NCBI GenBank assembly: GCA_001839685.1
Contig: MLAK01001168.1
Span: 1-29,221 of the forward strand
Length of the DNA stretch: 29,221 bases
DNA from: Tritrichomonas foetus
Taxonomy: Eukaryota; Parabasalia; Tritrichomonadida; Tritrichomonadidae
Direction: 5' to 3'
Part shown: piece after piece, positions 1 to 8,852 of the stretch
Layout of the letters: each line of letters begins with the position of its first letter
Position numbering within the stretch: position 1 is the stretch's first letter
Notes under the pieces: generated by a model
Databases searched by the model: none
Told to the model about the DNA's origin: nothing
What the model saw: only the letters and a program-made list of their open reading frames with translations
Translations under genes and position numbers: made by a program

Positions 1-213
1 GGATTTCAAAAAGTTTTATTATTTTCAGGAGGTACCATTATCACTTCTTATTATTACTAACTTCTGTGCTTTCTTTCTTGTTCCTATATAGTCCATCTAA
101 TAACTTTTTTAATTAACTCATTTGTCTATACTATTGAAATGAGTCATTTCATAGTCATCAAGGCTTTTGTGAAATATTTATTGTCTTGTATTTCACACAA
201 AAAACGTGTGGCT
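1..213. other. 3' flank of the B56 gene, no gene seen
   Basis: This is the AT-rich sequence downstream of the minus-strand B56 gene. I see no supported reading frame, RNA gene or repeat here. Confidence 0.5.
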
Positions 214-1788
214 TTATTTTTTTAAGGATGAACAATTCAATACGATCCTTCGAGATTTTTTCTTCCTATTCGAATATTCAGAAAGAGTTCTCAGAAAATT
301 TTCTTGGTATTTCTCATTTTCATCGCTCTTTTTATTCATATACTTAAAATTTTCCGTTTCTATTTTGAATGCTTCGTAATCATTTTTCATAAGAATTAGA
401 ATTACGGAAACTGACGACTGTTTTATTTCGGGTAACCAATGAAATTTACTTAATTCATTCAGAGTGGGTAGAATTATTGGATAAATTAATTTTGAATTCC
501 TTGTCACAAATTCTAAAAACTCGTTTTTTCCCCACAAGCTCAGAATAGTACTAATCACATTTATATGGCCAGATTCAAGTAAAAATCGAATTTTATCAAA
601 TAATGTATGAATCGTCCCTTTCGGAATTCCATTGGGGAATTTGACTTTTCCAGAAATGAAGTAATTCAGAATTAAATCAATAAATAAATCTTCAAGAGCA
701 ATTTCTTTCAATGAATTTGTTTTTGGCCAATATTTAAATATTATTTTTATTGTGAAAAATAATAATTCTGTATCTTTCGATATGAAGACATTGATACACT
801 CAAAAAGGTGACAACAATAAAGATGAAGATAATGTGTGGTTAATAAAGGCAATAATGCATGCTTGTAAAAGGAAATGTGATCAGATTTTAATGGTACTAT
901 AAATCCATTAACAAAAGAGTGTGTTAAAATTAATAATTCATTCATTCCAAAATGCTTATCATTTTCATTAACAACAGTTTGGAATATATTTTTGATGATC
1001 TCTCGAATTGTGGATCTTTTATTGACAAAATTTTTATAAATTAAATGTGAAATTTGTAAAACAGCAGTTCGTTCTTGCTGATCAGGTGAATTAAACAAGC
1101 CAAAGAAGCGTGATAAAAATCGATTTGTTAACTTTTTATCTAGCATATCATTCATTTCATTGTTAGGAATTGATAACAACTGGTTAAAAATTTGATAAAT
1201 AATTTCTAAATAATACATATTGGATTCATGAATATTGATCGAATCTCCAAGGAGTGGAACTTTTACGATTGGATCAATTGATGGAAAAGTTCTTAGTATA
1301 TTAATTTTAACCATTTCAAAGATATTATCCAAAATAACGAGATTAATATTTGAATTAAAATCATTTTCCTTTAACCATTCTAAAATTTGAGATAAATATT
1401 CTTTTTTGTAATATTGATACCTGTTAAAGGTCTGGGTATTATAAGGTTTACAACATTCTGTAATCATATCATATAGAACAATGTAGAATTCATTTTTTTT
1501 GACACTTTTTAAATTCTGCAATTGATTTGTCCGACGAGGGCTGTTTTCTTCGAGAAGGAAAATAGATGTCACAGAAAACCAACTGTTGATTTTATTAAGT
1601 TCATCACACACAGGCTGATTAACAATGTATTTGAGTGATTTCGTGAGCACTTTTTGAGGCGACTCATTCCGCCTTTTTGACCGCTTGCCAATAATCAAAG
1701 ATCGCTTCAATCTCGCTGGGGTAGTTTTCTTTTTCGGTCTGAGCAATTTTTTTATATGTTCAATATCTTCTTCTGTTTGAGAATTCAT
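214..1788 (-). CDS. PP2A regulatory subunit, B56 (B') family
   Basis: This is a 524-residue protein resembling the B56 regulatory subunit of protein phosphatase 2A, an all-helical HEAT-like scaffold that targets the A-C core enzyme to substrates. The B56 core runs from about residue 85 to 480. Recognisable blocks are FxxxxDQQERTxVLQxxHxIY near 232-251, the IREIIKNIF block (261-269), NGFxxPLKxxH (294-304) and KYWPKT (352-357). The N-terminus (17-40) and C-terminus (508-514) are rich in Lys and Arg and could be nuclear-localisation or charged tails. The start is an ATG (1786-1788) with an initiator-like TCACT about 11 nt upstream; the stop is TAA. The length fits the family. In the substrate-motif pocket, H248, R258 and R262 are kept but the residue after the His, Arg in human B56, is Leu (L249). 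The gene is divergent from the pseudokinase gene. Family assignment is by motif recall. Confidence 0.88.
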   Translation of the reverse strand: MNSQTEEDIEHIKKLLRPKKKTTPARLKRSLIIGKRSKRRNESPQKVLTKSLKYIVNQPVCDELNKINSWFSVTSIFLLEENSPRRTNQLQNLKSVKKNEFYIVLYDMITECCKPYNTQTFNRYQYYKKEYLSQILEWLKENDFNSNINLVILDNIFEMVKINILRTFPSIDPIVKVPLLGDSINIHESNMYYLEIIYQIFNQLLSIPNNEMNDMLDKKLTNRFLSRFFGLFNSPDQQERTAVLQISHLIYKNFVNKRSTIREIIKNIFQTVVNENDKHFGMNELLILTHSFVNGFIVPLKSDHISFYKHALLPLLTTHYLHLYCCHLFECINVFISKDTELLFFTIKIIFKYWPKTNSLKEIALEDLFIDLILNYFISGKVKFPNGIPKGTIHTLFDKIRFLLESGHINVISTILSLWGKNEFLEFVTRNSKLIYPIILPTLNELSKFHWLPEIKQSSVSVILILMKNDYEAFKIETENFKYMNKKSDENEKYQENFLRTLSEYSNRKKKSRRIVLNCSSLKK

Positions 1789-1793
1789 TCAAG

Positions 1794-1801
1794 AAAAGTG
1801 A
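1794..1801 (-). promoter_or_regulatory. Initiator-like element of the B56 gene
   Basis: On the minus strand this reads TCACTTTT, matching the trichomonad initiator consensus TCA-Y-W, with the putative +1 A at 1799. It lies 11 nt before the ATG at 1788, the very short 5' UTR expected in trichomonads. The match is seen in the sequence; the function is inferred from T. vaginalis. Confidence 0.5.
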
Positions 1802-2023
1802 GGTGAACAGAAAATTTCCGACAATATTTTGAATATATTTGTTGTGACACCTGAAAAGTGGCATTATAAATGGTCAGTAATTCAAAATATGGGATTAAAA
1901 TATCTTCATAGTTATTCTCAATTGAAAAAAATGATTTGCATGAGCCATACTAAAAATCATGAAAGATGCTTTTTTGAACCAATAATTAATAATGAATGGT
2001 GGGAAGGTCTCGAAAGAAATTGA
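1802..2023 (+). pseudogene. Possible gene remnant, Trp/His-rich short frame
   Basis: The frame is open from just after a stop at 1799-1801 to a TGA at 2021-2023, about 73 codons, without an ATG at its 5' end; the first internal ATG would give about 45 residues. The translation has a composition unlike random AT-rich sequence: several Trp, His and Cys residues, with blocks EKWHYKW, LKYLHSYSQLKK, KNHERCFFEP and NNEWWEGLERN. This looks like the C-terminal end of a protein whose start has been lost. I do not recognise the family. It could also be a chance frame. It sits directly upstream of the B56 start, on the opposite strand. Confidence 0.25.
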
Positions 2024-2646
2024 ATGATACTCAAAAAGTGATTTTTCAGTAATGAAAATTTGTTTTTGTCAGGAAAAAATCAAGAACAAATTGAGATGTT
2101 ACAGTATTGAATTTCATAGCTTTACATTTTCTTTTCAAACTTAACAAAATAAGAGCATAATTATGTGCACTGACCAAAATATATCTGCGCGTTGTTATCA
2201 AATCAAAAGACATTTTGGGAAAAACCAGTGAAGCGATTTTAAAGTGATCGTTCTTGAAAAAAAAAAATCGAATTTATATCCTGCTTTCTGAAAAAAAAAG
2301 TTTATAATTTTATAATTAAAAACACACAAAGACAATGAATATTATTTTGCACCAAAAGTAGAATTCAATTGTTTTTTTTTACTTATACAGTTACAACAAA
2401 TAATTGAATAAGCTCAACTTGACTCTTAATTCAAAAAAAATTTAACGGAGTCATTAATTTTATAAAATTCATACAAATAACATACCTCATAGAAATGTAC
2501 ATATTGAAAATATAACTACTTCCAACATTCATGTATTGAATTTTCTGTAGAGTTTAAAGAAGCTTTCAATTATTTTTTTTCATTTTTGTGTCCAAATAAA
2601 AACAATTGAAAAAAGGACCATATTGACTCAGAAAAAAAAAGACAAA
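1802..2646. other. Divergent intergenic region (B56 / pseudokinase)
   Basis: This AT-rich spacer between two divergent genes must hold both promoters. It has many A and T homopolymer runs. A TCATT initiator-like match at 2580-2584 lies about 65 nt before the pseudokinase ATG, farther than in the other genes. It also contains a short plus-strand frame (1802-2023) described separately. No RNA gene was recognised. Confidence 0.5.
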
Positions 2647-4347
2647 ATGGAGAACACAACCAATGATGGCTCTCCCCAAGAAATCGACAAGGATTTTCAA
2701 ACTGTTTTGGAAAAAAAGAATTTCGTTTATCTCTATCAACTGACCGAAAATGATGCTTACCACGTCGTCGCTTCGAATAAATATCAAATGAATTTCGTCT
2801 GCAAGAGAGTCAGCAAGAGCAATTCAACCTCACAGGGAATCTATGGTGAAATCAATGCCCTAAAAATGCTGAATTCGCAAGATATAATCAAAATGTATGA
2901 TTTCGAAATAACTCGCAATTTCGTTTACATTTTCTTTGAATTCTGCCCGAATGGTAGCTTGCAAGACTATATCGAGAAATATGGTCAGTTAGAGGGAGAT
3001 ACCCTTGTCGGTGTTGCAAAAAGATTATTATTCGCAGTTCAGTACATGCATTCAAAAAGTTGCGCACATTTGAATATTCGCCCCTCAAATATTCTAATTG
3101 ACGATTATGGTAGAATAAAGCTTTCAAATTTCTATAACGTTCAAATTTTCAATATCAATAGTTTTCATCAAAGTGTCACATGTTTACCACAATCTGAATC
3201 ACCAAATCCAAATAATCTACAAAATCATAATAATTGTTATAATAATAATATTCTACCAAATAATAATAACACTATTCAAATTGAAAATAATTTTGATGCG
3301 ATGAATATAAAAGAAGAGAAGAAATCACCAATTTTACAAAAACAGTCATATTTTCAAAGACGTGATGCAAATTTGAGATTAAATGATACAAAAGATAATT
3401 TATTGTTCGACCAATCTGCTAAGAAAGAAGGAAGCAAAAATTTAATGAAATCAATTCTTTATAAATCACCTGAAATTTTAAACAATCAAACCTTTGATCC
3501 ATTTTCAGCCGACATTTGGAGTTTAGGTGTTACTTTTTATTATATGGCTACAAAACGATATCCTTTTTTAATCACAAAGAATTTCAAAGATACTCATGAT
3601 TTAATTCGAAGCGGTAAAGTTCATTTTGACAGTTTTCCAAACAAGAAATTCTTATCATTAATCAAACAAATGTTAATCATTGATCCAAACAGTCGCCCAA
3701 ACGCTTCAACACTTTTAAACTTACCTTTATTCGAAAATGTGACAAGAATTGATGGGAAACTGTTGAAAGTAAGTCGAGCACTCTCCAATGACAGTGGAGC
3801 TAATTCTCGACGTTCAATGAATGTCAAATCTCTGATAATGAACACGAAAACTCCCTTAAACATTCCCGAACCAGTTAACGACGTTTTTACAATTGATGAT
3901 GACTACCAACCTCCAAATGCAGCGTCTAACTCAAACCAAGTAAAAAACGCGAATAATAAAATTAATTCTACAATGATTATTCCTATGAATGGTGCGGCCA
4001 TTGGTCAAGGTGTATATTTGACGAGTGATGAAAATTGGAATGGAAGCACTGAATTGAATTCAACTAAATTTGTTGATGGACATAAAGACAAAAATGAAGA
4101 CAAAACAGAAGCAGTGCCGAGAATGAATCTCTATGGTAATCTAATGAATGATGTTGATATGAATGGATGTGCGAATGTGGACTGTCTTGAAGCTGAGAGG
4201 AGACTTTTTCCTAAAAATCAAAGTCATGCGAGGCTTTCTATGTGTAGCCAGACCATTATTGGTGCGATGATGTTCAGAGATAACAGGAGAAGAAGAAAAT
4301 CAGCTTTGCAAGTGTCTGCAAAATTGGAATCTTTTCAAAAAGATTAG
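2647..4347 (+). CDS. Protein kinase-like protein, predicted pseudokinase
   Basis: This is a 566-residue protein with a kinase fold at about 25-350. The first ATG in the frame is at 2647 (MENTTNDG); no nearby upstream ATG exists. Kept features are the VAIK-type Lys (K53), a likely alpha-C Glu (E68), the catalytic-loop Asn (N148), an SPE block (274-276) and DIWSLG (289-294). The Gly-rich loop is missing. The HRD motif reads H-L-N (141-143), so the catalytic base Asp is Asn, and DFG reads N-F-Y (161-163), so the Mg-binding Asp and the Gly are lost. About 110 residues, Asn-rich in part (roughly 183-215), are inserted between NFY and SPE. The C-terminal 200 residues are low in recognisable structure and end in a basic stretch. 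By sequence it should not phosphorylate substrates and more likely scaffolds or regulates. The stop is TAG. The 5' third is GC-richer than the rest. Confidence 0.85.
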   Translation: MENTTNDGSPQEIDKDFQTVLEKKNFVYLYQLTENDAYHVVASNKYQMNFVCKRVSKSNSTSQGIYGEINALKMLNSQDIIKMYDFEITRNFVYIFFEFCPNGSLQDYIEKYGQLEGDTLVGVAKRLLFAVQYMHSKSCAHLNIRPSNILIDDYGRIKLSNFYNVQIFNINSFHQSVTCLPQSESPNPNNLQNHNNCYNNNILPNNNNTIQIENNFDAMNIKEEKKSPILQKQSYFQRRDANLRLNDTKDNLLFDQSAKKEGSKNLMKSILYKSPEILNNQTFDPFSADIWSLGVTFYYMATKRYPFLITKNFKDTHDLIRSGKVHFDSFPNKKFLSLIKQMLIIDPNSRPNASTLLNLPLFENVTRIDGKLLKVSRALSNDSGANSRRSMNVKSLIMNTKTPLNIPEPVNDVFTIDDDYQPPNAASNSNQVKNANNKINSTMIIPMNGAAIGQGVYLTSDENWNGSTELNSTKFVDGHKDKNEDKTEAVPRMNLYGNLMNDVDMNGCANVDCLEAERRLFPKNQSHARLSMCSQTIIGAMMFRDNRRRRKSALQVSAKLESFQKD

Positions 4348-4989
4348 ATATTTCTTTTAATATTTATAAATTTGTTTGCTATATTAAACATAATATGTGG
4401 TTCATTAATGTTTGCTTTTATTTGCTAAATCCACCTAATGACATCTCGCATGTCGTTTTGTTTTAAGGGAAACATGTGATCAGGTGAGAGTCAAAAAGCA
4501 TTTTAAATTCGGGGAAAAATTACCTAGATTTGACCTTTTGGTTTACAACAAATGATTCAAAGTCTATAATAATAGGCTGATTTTTTGATAAAATTTTTCT
4601 AACACTTCGCTAATAAATGTTTATTAACATGCACATGCAAAATATCATATCCTTTTATATCGACGATTATATATGGTAAACATGTGTAAAGTTCAATAAC
4701 TGATAATATTAAAAACGTCAAAACAGACCAACTGGTTTGTGTTTAATTGAGTCTAAAGGACAAATCCTCCTATTTCATTGTATCTTATCTAGAACTAGTA
4801 ATGATATTTAATTTTGCTAAAATTGATGATGATTATATAATTACCTTTTCTGAGAGATTGGTGGTGTAGTTTCCCACACATTGTTCCGACTTGAAAATGT
4901 TTCCCAGAATATTAATAACTTGGATCGTGAAATGTCTGGACAATGATTATCTTTAGGAGCAAATGATTGATCAACTTTCACCATATTCA

Positions 4990-5005
4990 TCAAATAATTA
5001 TTTGA
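4990..5005. repeat. 16 bp perfect palindrome
   Basis: TCAAATAATTATTTGA is its own reverse complement. It is followed at once by another ATCAAA half-site. It could bind a dimeric regulator or be a chance product of AT-rich sequence; it is not close to any gene start. Confidence 0.6.
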
Positions 5006-5186
5006 TCAAATTTACAATCTATTTGATCCGATTTTATGATTCATCATAATTCGGCAAGTAGGGAGCACTCTCTCCTACAGAAAAAATTTAAATAAGTGGA
5101 TGCATTACCCACATGATATGTGTTCAAAGATAATGGAAGGGGAAAGAAAATTAAAAAATTTACGCGAGAAATATAAAAATTATTTT

Positions 5187-5411
5187 TTATAGTTTTTTGA
5201 ATGAATTTTTCTCTGATTTGAATTTATGACAGTGATGCTTTATTATATCACAATGGTTTATTAAATCTATAAGGTCTAAATTCAAGTATAATGAGAGTTG
5301 GAGAATGTCATTTACTTCGGCTAATTCCACGTAAACTCTTTTTGTTTTCCACGATGTTTTAAGATTAATCAAAATCAGTGAATGCTTATTAAAGGATAAT
5401 TTGTTGAACAT
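5187..5411 (-). pseudogene. Short unrecognised frame, possible gene remnant
   Basis: The ATG-started part is 74 residues; the same frame is open without ATG back to about 5489. The predicted peptide has plausible alternating helix-like blocks (KRVYVELAEVNDILQLSLYL, then LDLIDLINHC) and a His/Lys-rich tail. The block resembles the short helical repeats of adaptor proteins, but I cannot assign a family. It may be a decayed fragment or a chance frame in AT-rich DNA. Confidence 0.2.
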
Positions 5412-5754
5412 ATTCAATTTATCAAATAAATAAATTTTAATCTTGATGCTACAAGCAATAATAATTCTGCAATGATTAATTAGAATGACTCATTCATTTG
5501 AAAAAGTTTTGATTTGATAACTGATTCTGATAATTAGATTGGAGTTTGATTTTTGAACTTGATCAAGATCAAGCTAATGAAATTCGGTGAATGTTTTTGG
5601 ACGATTAAGAAAAAAATAAAACAGTCGATAATTCAATTACTTACTCGATTGATCTAATTCAATTATAGTTTAGTCATTGAATTATCACCTTCATTCAGAA
5701 AAATGCATCAAAGAAATAAACATCATTCCATAGAAAAAAATTCGATCAAATATT

Positions 5755-5764
5755 TCACTTCATT
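5755..5764 (+). promoter_or_regulatory. Initiator-like elements of the C2 gene
   Basis: The sequence TCACTTCATT holds two overlapping matches to the trichomonad initiator TCA-Y-W (TCACT and TCATT), 18 to 27 nt before the ATG at 5782. No TATA position is needed in this promoter class. The function is inferred. Confidence 0.45.
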
Positions 5765-5781
5765 CTTCTTGATTTCTAAAA

Positions 5782-6183
5782 ATGCTTCTTCATATACGTG
5801 CAATTGAAGCCGCTGATGTTCCCAAAATGGATGTAATTGGAAAATCTGATCCTTATCTTGTATTTCAGCTTTCAACCTCATCACAAAAATGGAAAACAAA
5901 AGTAATTAAAAATACTTACACTCCTGTATGGAATGAAGATTTTCATCTTCCTATTACAAGTAATATGAATGAAGAACTTACAGTTAGTTTGTATGATAAA
6001 GACGATGTATCAAAAGATGATCTTATATCAACACAAAAATGGAAAGTGTCAGATTTCAAAATAGGAAAAGTCAAGGATGCCTGGCATAATTTCACGCCAA
6101 CCAAAGGAGTTAAAGTTGGTGGGAAAGTTCGTCTTGTGTTCCATTTTGATAAATCTGGAAAAGAACCGTTTAGAGACCATTAA
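5782..6183 (+). CDS. Single C2-domain protein
   Basis: This 133-residue protein consists almost wholly of one C2 domain, a beta sandwich that binds Ca2+ and acidic phospholipids and takes proteins to membranes. The calcium-binding loops look complete: D17 and D23 in loop 1 (MDVIGKSDPYLVF), and D72, D74 and D80 in loop 3 (YDKDDVSKDD). The KNTYTPVWNEDF block (43-54) is typical of the family. No transmembrane segment, catalytic domain or signal peptide is present, so it is likely a small soluble Ca2+-responsive membrane-binding protein. It starts at an ATG with initiator-like motifs just upstream and ends with TAA. Stand-alone C2 proteins form multicopy families in trichomonads (from memory). 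Confidence 0.92.
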   Translation: MLLHIRAIEAADVPKMDVIGKSDPYLVFQLSTSSQKWKTKVIKNTYTPVWNEDFHLPITSNMNEELTVSLYDKDDVSKDDLISTQKWKVSDFKIGKVKDAWHNFTPTKGVKVGGKVRLVFHFDKSGKEPFRDH

Positions 6184-6414
6184 AGTTGATTTCACATCAC
6201 TTAAACATAAATTTCTTCTATGAACATATTTTCTTATTATATTTATTCTTTTTTACGAAAACATGGAACAAAAAGTGAGATATGATCATCATCAAATTAA
6301 TTATATGATAGTCAAAATAATCTTAATTTGACAATGTATGATGTCAAATCATAATTATTTTGCATTTTTTATTACAATTTTGTTTATTTTTTCGTCAGAC
6401 TGCCATATTTTTTC

Positions 6415-8043
6415 ATGATTACTAATTATTTCTTTTTCTTCTTATTCTATCAAGGATTCTCACTAACAGCTACTTATGACAAGGATCTAAGTAATGGAAA
6501 CGGAGGTGTGATTTTAAATTACACCGAATTTGGTTCAGATAGTGGAATTACGTTTTCTCATTTTATTATGAAGCGTATCTATGATCAAGTTCCAGAATGG
6601 AATCCAATAAGTGCAATGAATTTCGTTAAAGGAGATAAAGTAAAAGTATTAAATTATTATCCAGTTGCAGATTTTGTGGACGAGTGGCATCAGATGAAAT
6701 ATGTTGATTTTACTTATACAGATGGATCTCCTGCAAAAAGTAATCATTTAAAAAGTGATAGCATGAAAGTTTGGATGGAAGGTGGAACAATAGGTGGTGA
6801 AGTATATGAACCTGTTGGTGAAATTGAAATTGATGGAACTAAAGAAAAATTATTATATGTTGATTCTGAACCAATGACAAGTTTCAACACTAACCCACAA
6901 AAAATATTTGACTATGATGTCATAGTTTTTGGTACATGGGATACCAACTATGCTGATTATGACATGTCAAAAAGAACCAATTTACCAATACCAGCAAGTA
7001 TTGAGGTTTTAAAAAATTACCTTGATCAGGGGTTTGGAGTCTTGTTTGGTCATGATACACTTGGATTTGTTTTTGGTAAAAAAGATTCATTTGGTCCTTT
7101 ACAAGATTATGTAAAATTGAAATTTGGTAGATGGGGTAGTTATCCGGCTTCTGCTGATAATAGAGACTATGATGAAGTATCACAATTTTGGACTGTTCAA
7201 ACAGTAATTAAAAAAGAAGGGCTTTTAACTAAATATCCATGGGATATTGGCCCAATTGGAACCGTTTTGAATATTAGCCTTACACATACATGTGCACAGA
7301 CAGCTTTTGGTGATATTTGGCTAGAAATGGGTGAATTATATCATGATCCAATTGATGGCCCTTATTCAGACATTGCAGCACCTGAAGAAGTAGGTGGAAA
7401 TTACAAATTTTACCTAACATCACATAAAAACGCTGCAATGATGCAAACCGGTCATAGCAATTGTGAATCAACTCATGATGAAAGGAAAATTATTGCGAAT
7501 ACACTGTTTTATTTGAAGCAAAGAAGTTCTGCAACATCACTCATAGATAATGAAGCTTATGATAGAGAACCTCCTGGTAAACCGGAACTGAAATCACTAA
7601 CATTTTCTAATGATTGAAAAGCGATCATCATGTTCGACGCTATTGATTATGGCACAAAATATGGCTATCAGGTTTTCGCCTATTTGCTTCCCAATGATGT
7701 AAGTGACCATTCATCGAGTGAACAAGTTTATGTAACAACAACTCCATCTGGAGTTAAAGGATATTATTATCGAATAGATAACAATCCAGAAGAATCAACT
7801 GAAGACTTTTCAGATGATTTTACATTTATAACAAATGGTGAAATAAAACTTGATAATATTGCAGGAACTTCATGTTACATTCATGTTTATGCAATTGATA
7901 ATTCCGGTAATATTGGAGATGAATCAGTATTTCCAATAAAATTTGCAACAACAGAGTTTACATCTGTAAATTATTTAAATTCACGAAACTTTCGAAACTT
8001 GGGCTTTTATTTAGTACCGTTTCTACTTGAGGCCCAATTATGA
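6415..8043 (+). pseudogene. Rossmann-like/Fn3-like surface-type protein interrupted by TGA
   Basis: Two pieces (6415-7617 and 7618-8043) lie in the same frame, separated only by TGA at 7615-7617 (codon 401). The first has a hydrophobic Phe-rich start (5-11) that could be a signal peptide, though this may be chance. A Rossmann-like module follows: YDVIVFGTWD (167-176), GVLFGHDTLGF (208-218) and a TGHSN..DERKIIANTLFYL block (345-367). It resembles bacterial DUF5057-type proteins (tentative). From about 386, PPGKPELKSLTFSND then KAII and later SGVKGYYYRIDN and YAIDNSGNIGDES form a beta-sandwich repeat of fibronectin III type that runs straight across the TGA. This supports one ancestral protein, with Gly (GGA) or Trp (TGG) changed to TGA. 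The C-terminus (from about 7960) turns abruptly into unrelated sequence with no membrane anchor. No clear initiator motif lies before the ATG. Confidence 0.7.
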
Positions 8044-8258
8044 GATTTTATTAAAAAAAAATCAAGAGTTGTAATTTTGTTAGAAATCAATATCTAAATA
8101 GTATTTTTACTGCCATATATCAGCTATATTTTATCACTAATCTCAAACAATTTTCTCACTTAGAAAAGTATCTCATAATATAATTAGGATTAGACGGCTT
8201 GTTTTTATCATATGTTTTGTTTCCCAGCTGATTTTGTATTGACGAATTGATTGTTGGA
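8044..8258. other. Short intergenic spacer between convergent genes
   Basis: This AT-rich spacer lies between the broken surface-protein gene and the small decayed minus-strand gene. Nothing else is supported. Confidence 0.4.
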
Positions 8259-8583
8259 TTATTTGCTGTTGTTGAATATTTTTCGGTCCATTGTGTCTCC
8301 AATTTGGTGTTGTAAAATTATTTTTTTGGCCTTAGATTGTTGGAGATGTCTTGGTCTACAACTTGGAGCTTGATGATTGATCACAGTATTTAATTCTTGA
8401 GTATTATCAAATAATTTCACAAATGTAAAAGCTGTTATAGTCTCAATGTTTTTATTTTCATTAGCAAAATGAATAGCAGTAAGTTCATTTTGGTAATCAG
8501 GGTCATGAAAAATAAATAAAACTTCTCCTGTTTCTAAAAATATTAAAAATATCTTCTTCAATAATATCATTAGAAAACCTCAT
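8259..8583 (-). pseudogene. Small unrecognised gene with a probable frameshift
   Basis: The longest frame (8259-8570, 103 residues) starts with an unnatural Leu/Ile/Phe-rich run. A second frame starts at ATG 8583, right behind an initiator-like TCATT, and gives an acidic, natural-looking start, MRFSNDIIEEDIFNIF, followed by basic residues. It meets TGA at 8503-8505. At that point the long frame becomes natural (FHDPDYQNELTAIHFANENK). The simplest reading is one gene with a 1-nt shift near the T-rich stretch at about 8505-8520. Downstream, near 8330, the long frame again becomes basic and irregular, so a second lesion is possible. I do not recognise the family. It lies between two other gene-poor stretches. 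Confidence 0.4.
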
Positions 8584-8852
8584 AAATGAATTAACAAAGT
8601 TTTGAACAAAATGAATCACAAAATATAACCACAACGATAATGAAAGAAAATACAAATCAATATAAAAATATCTAAAAGAAAGATAAACATTTACACAGAA
8701 TATATATTTCTATATTTATAAAGAAAGTTACTATATAATATATAAGTTGATTCATAATGTAGGAAATATAAGACCGAATATTTCCAATAAAGAAAGATAC
8801 TATCAATTACTAAATAAAACAAACATATGTTCAAATTCTAAGATTATTAGCA
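8584..8852. other. Intergenic spacer, no gene seen
   Basis: This very AT-rich stretch lies upstream of the small decayed gene and downstream of the Myb gene. It has runs of TATA-type dinucleotides around 8695-8745 and no supported frame. Confidence 0.4.

Larger units (their letters stand above)
4348..5781. other. Gene-poor intergenic region, 1.4 kb
   Basis: No intact gene is seen. The stretch holds a 16 bp perfect palindrome at 4990-5005, several TTGATCAA-type half-sites around 4970-5035 and 5560-5575, and a minus-strand frame open over about 100 codons (5187-5489) with only a short ATG-started part. The right end must hold the promoter of the C2 gene. Confidence 0.45.

Noticed and set aside
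2623..2646. N-terminal extension of the pseudokinase starting at TTG
   Set aside because: Eukaryotic genes rarely start at TTG, and the extension is a Lys run; ATG 2647 is the first sensible start.
6333..6470. Possible short intron ahead of the surface-type gene (GTATGA ... ACTAACAG)
   Set aside because: The 5' site deviates from the trichomonad GYAYGT consensus, the 3' motif is shortened, and no upstream exon with a convincing start is visible.
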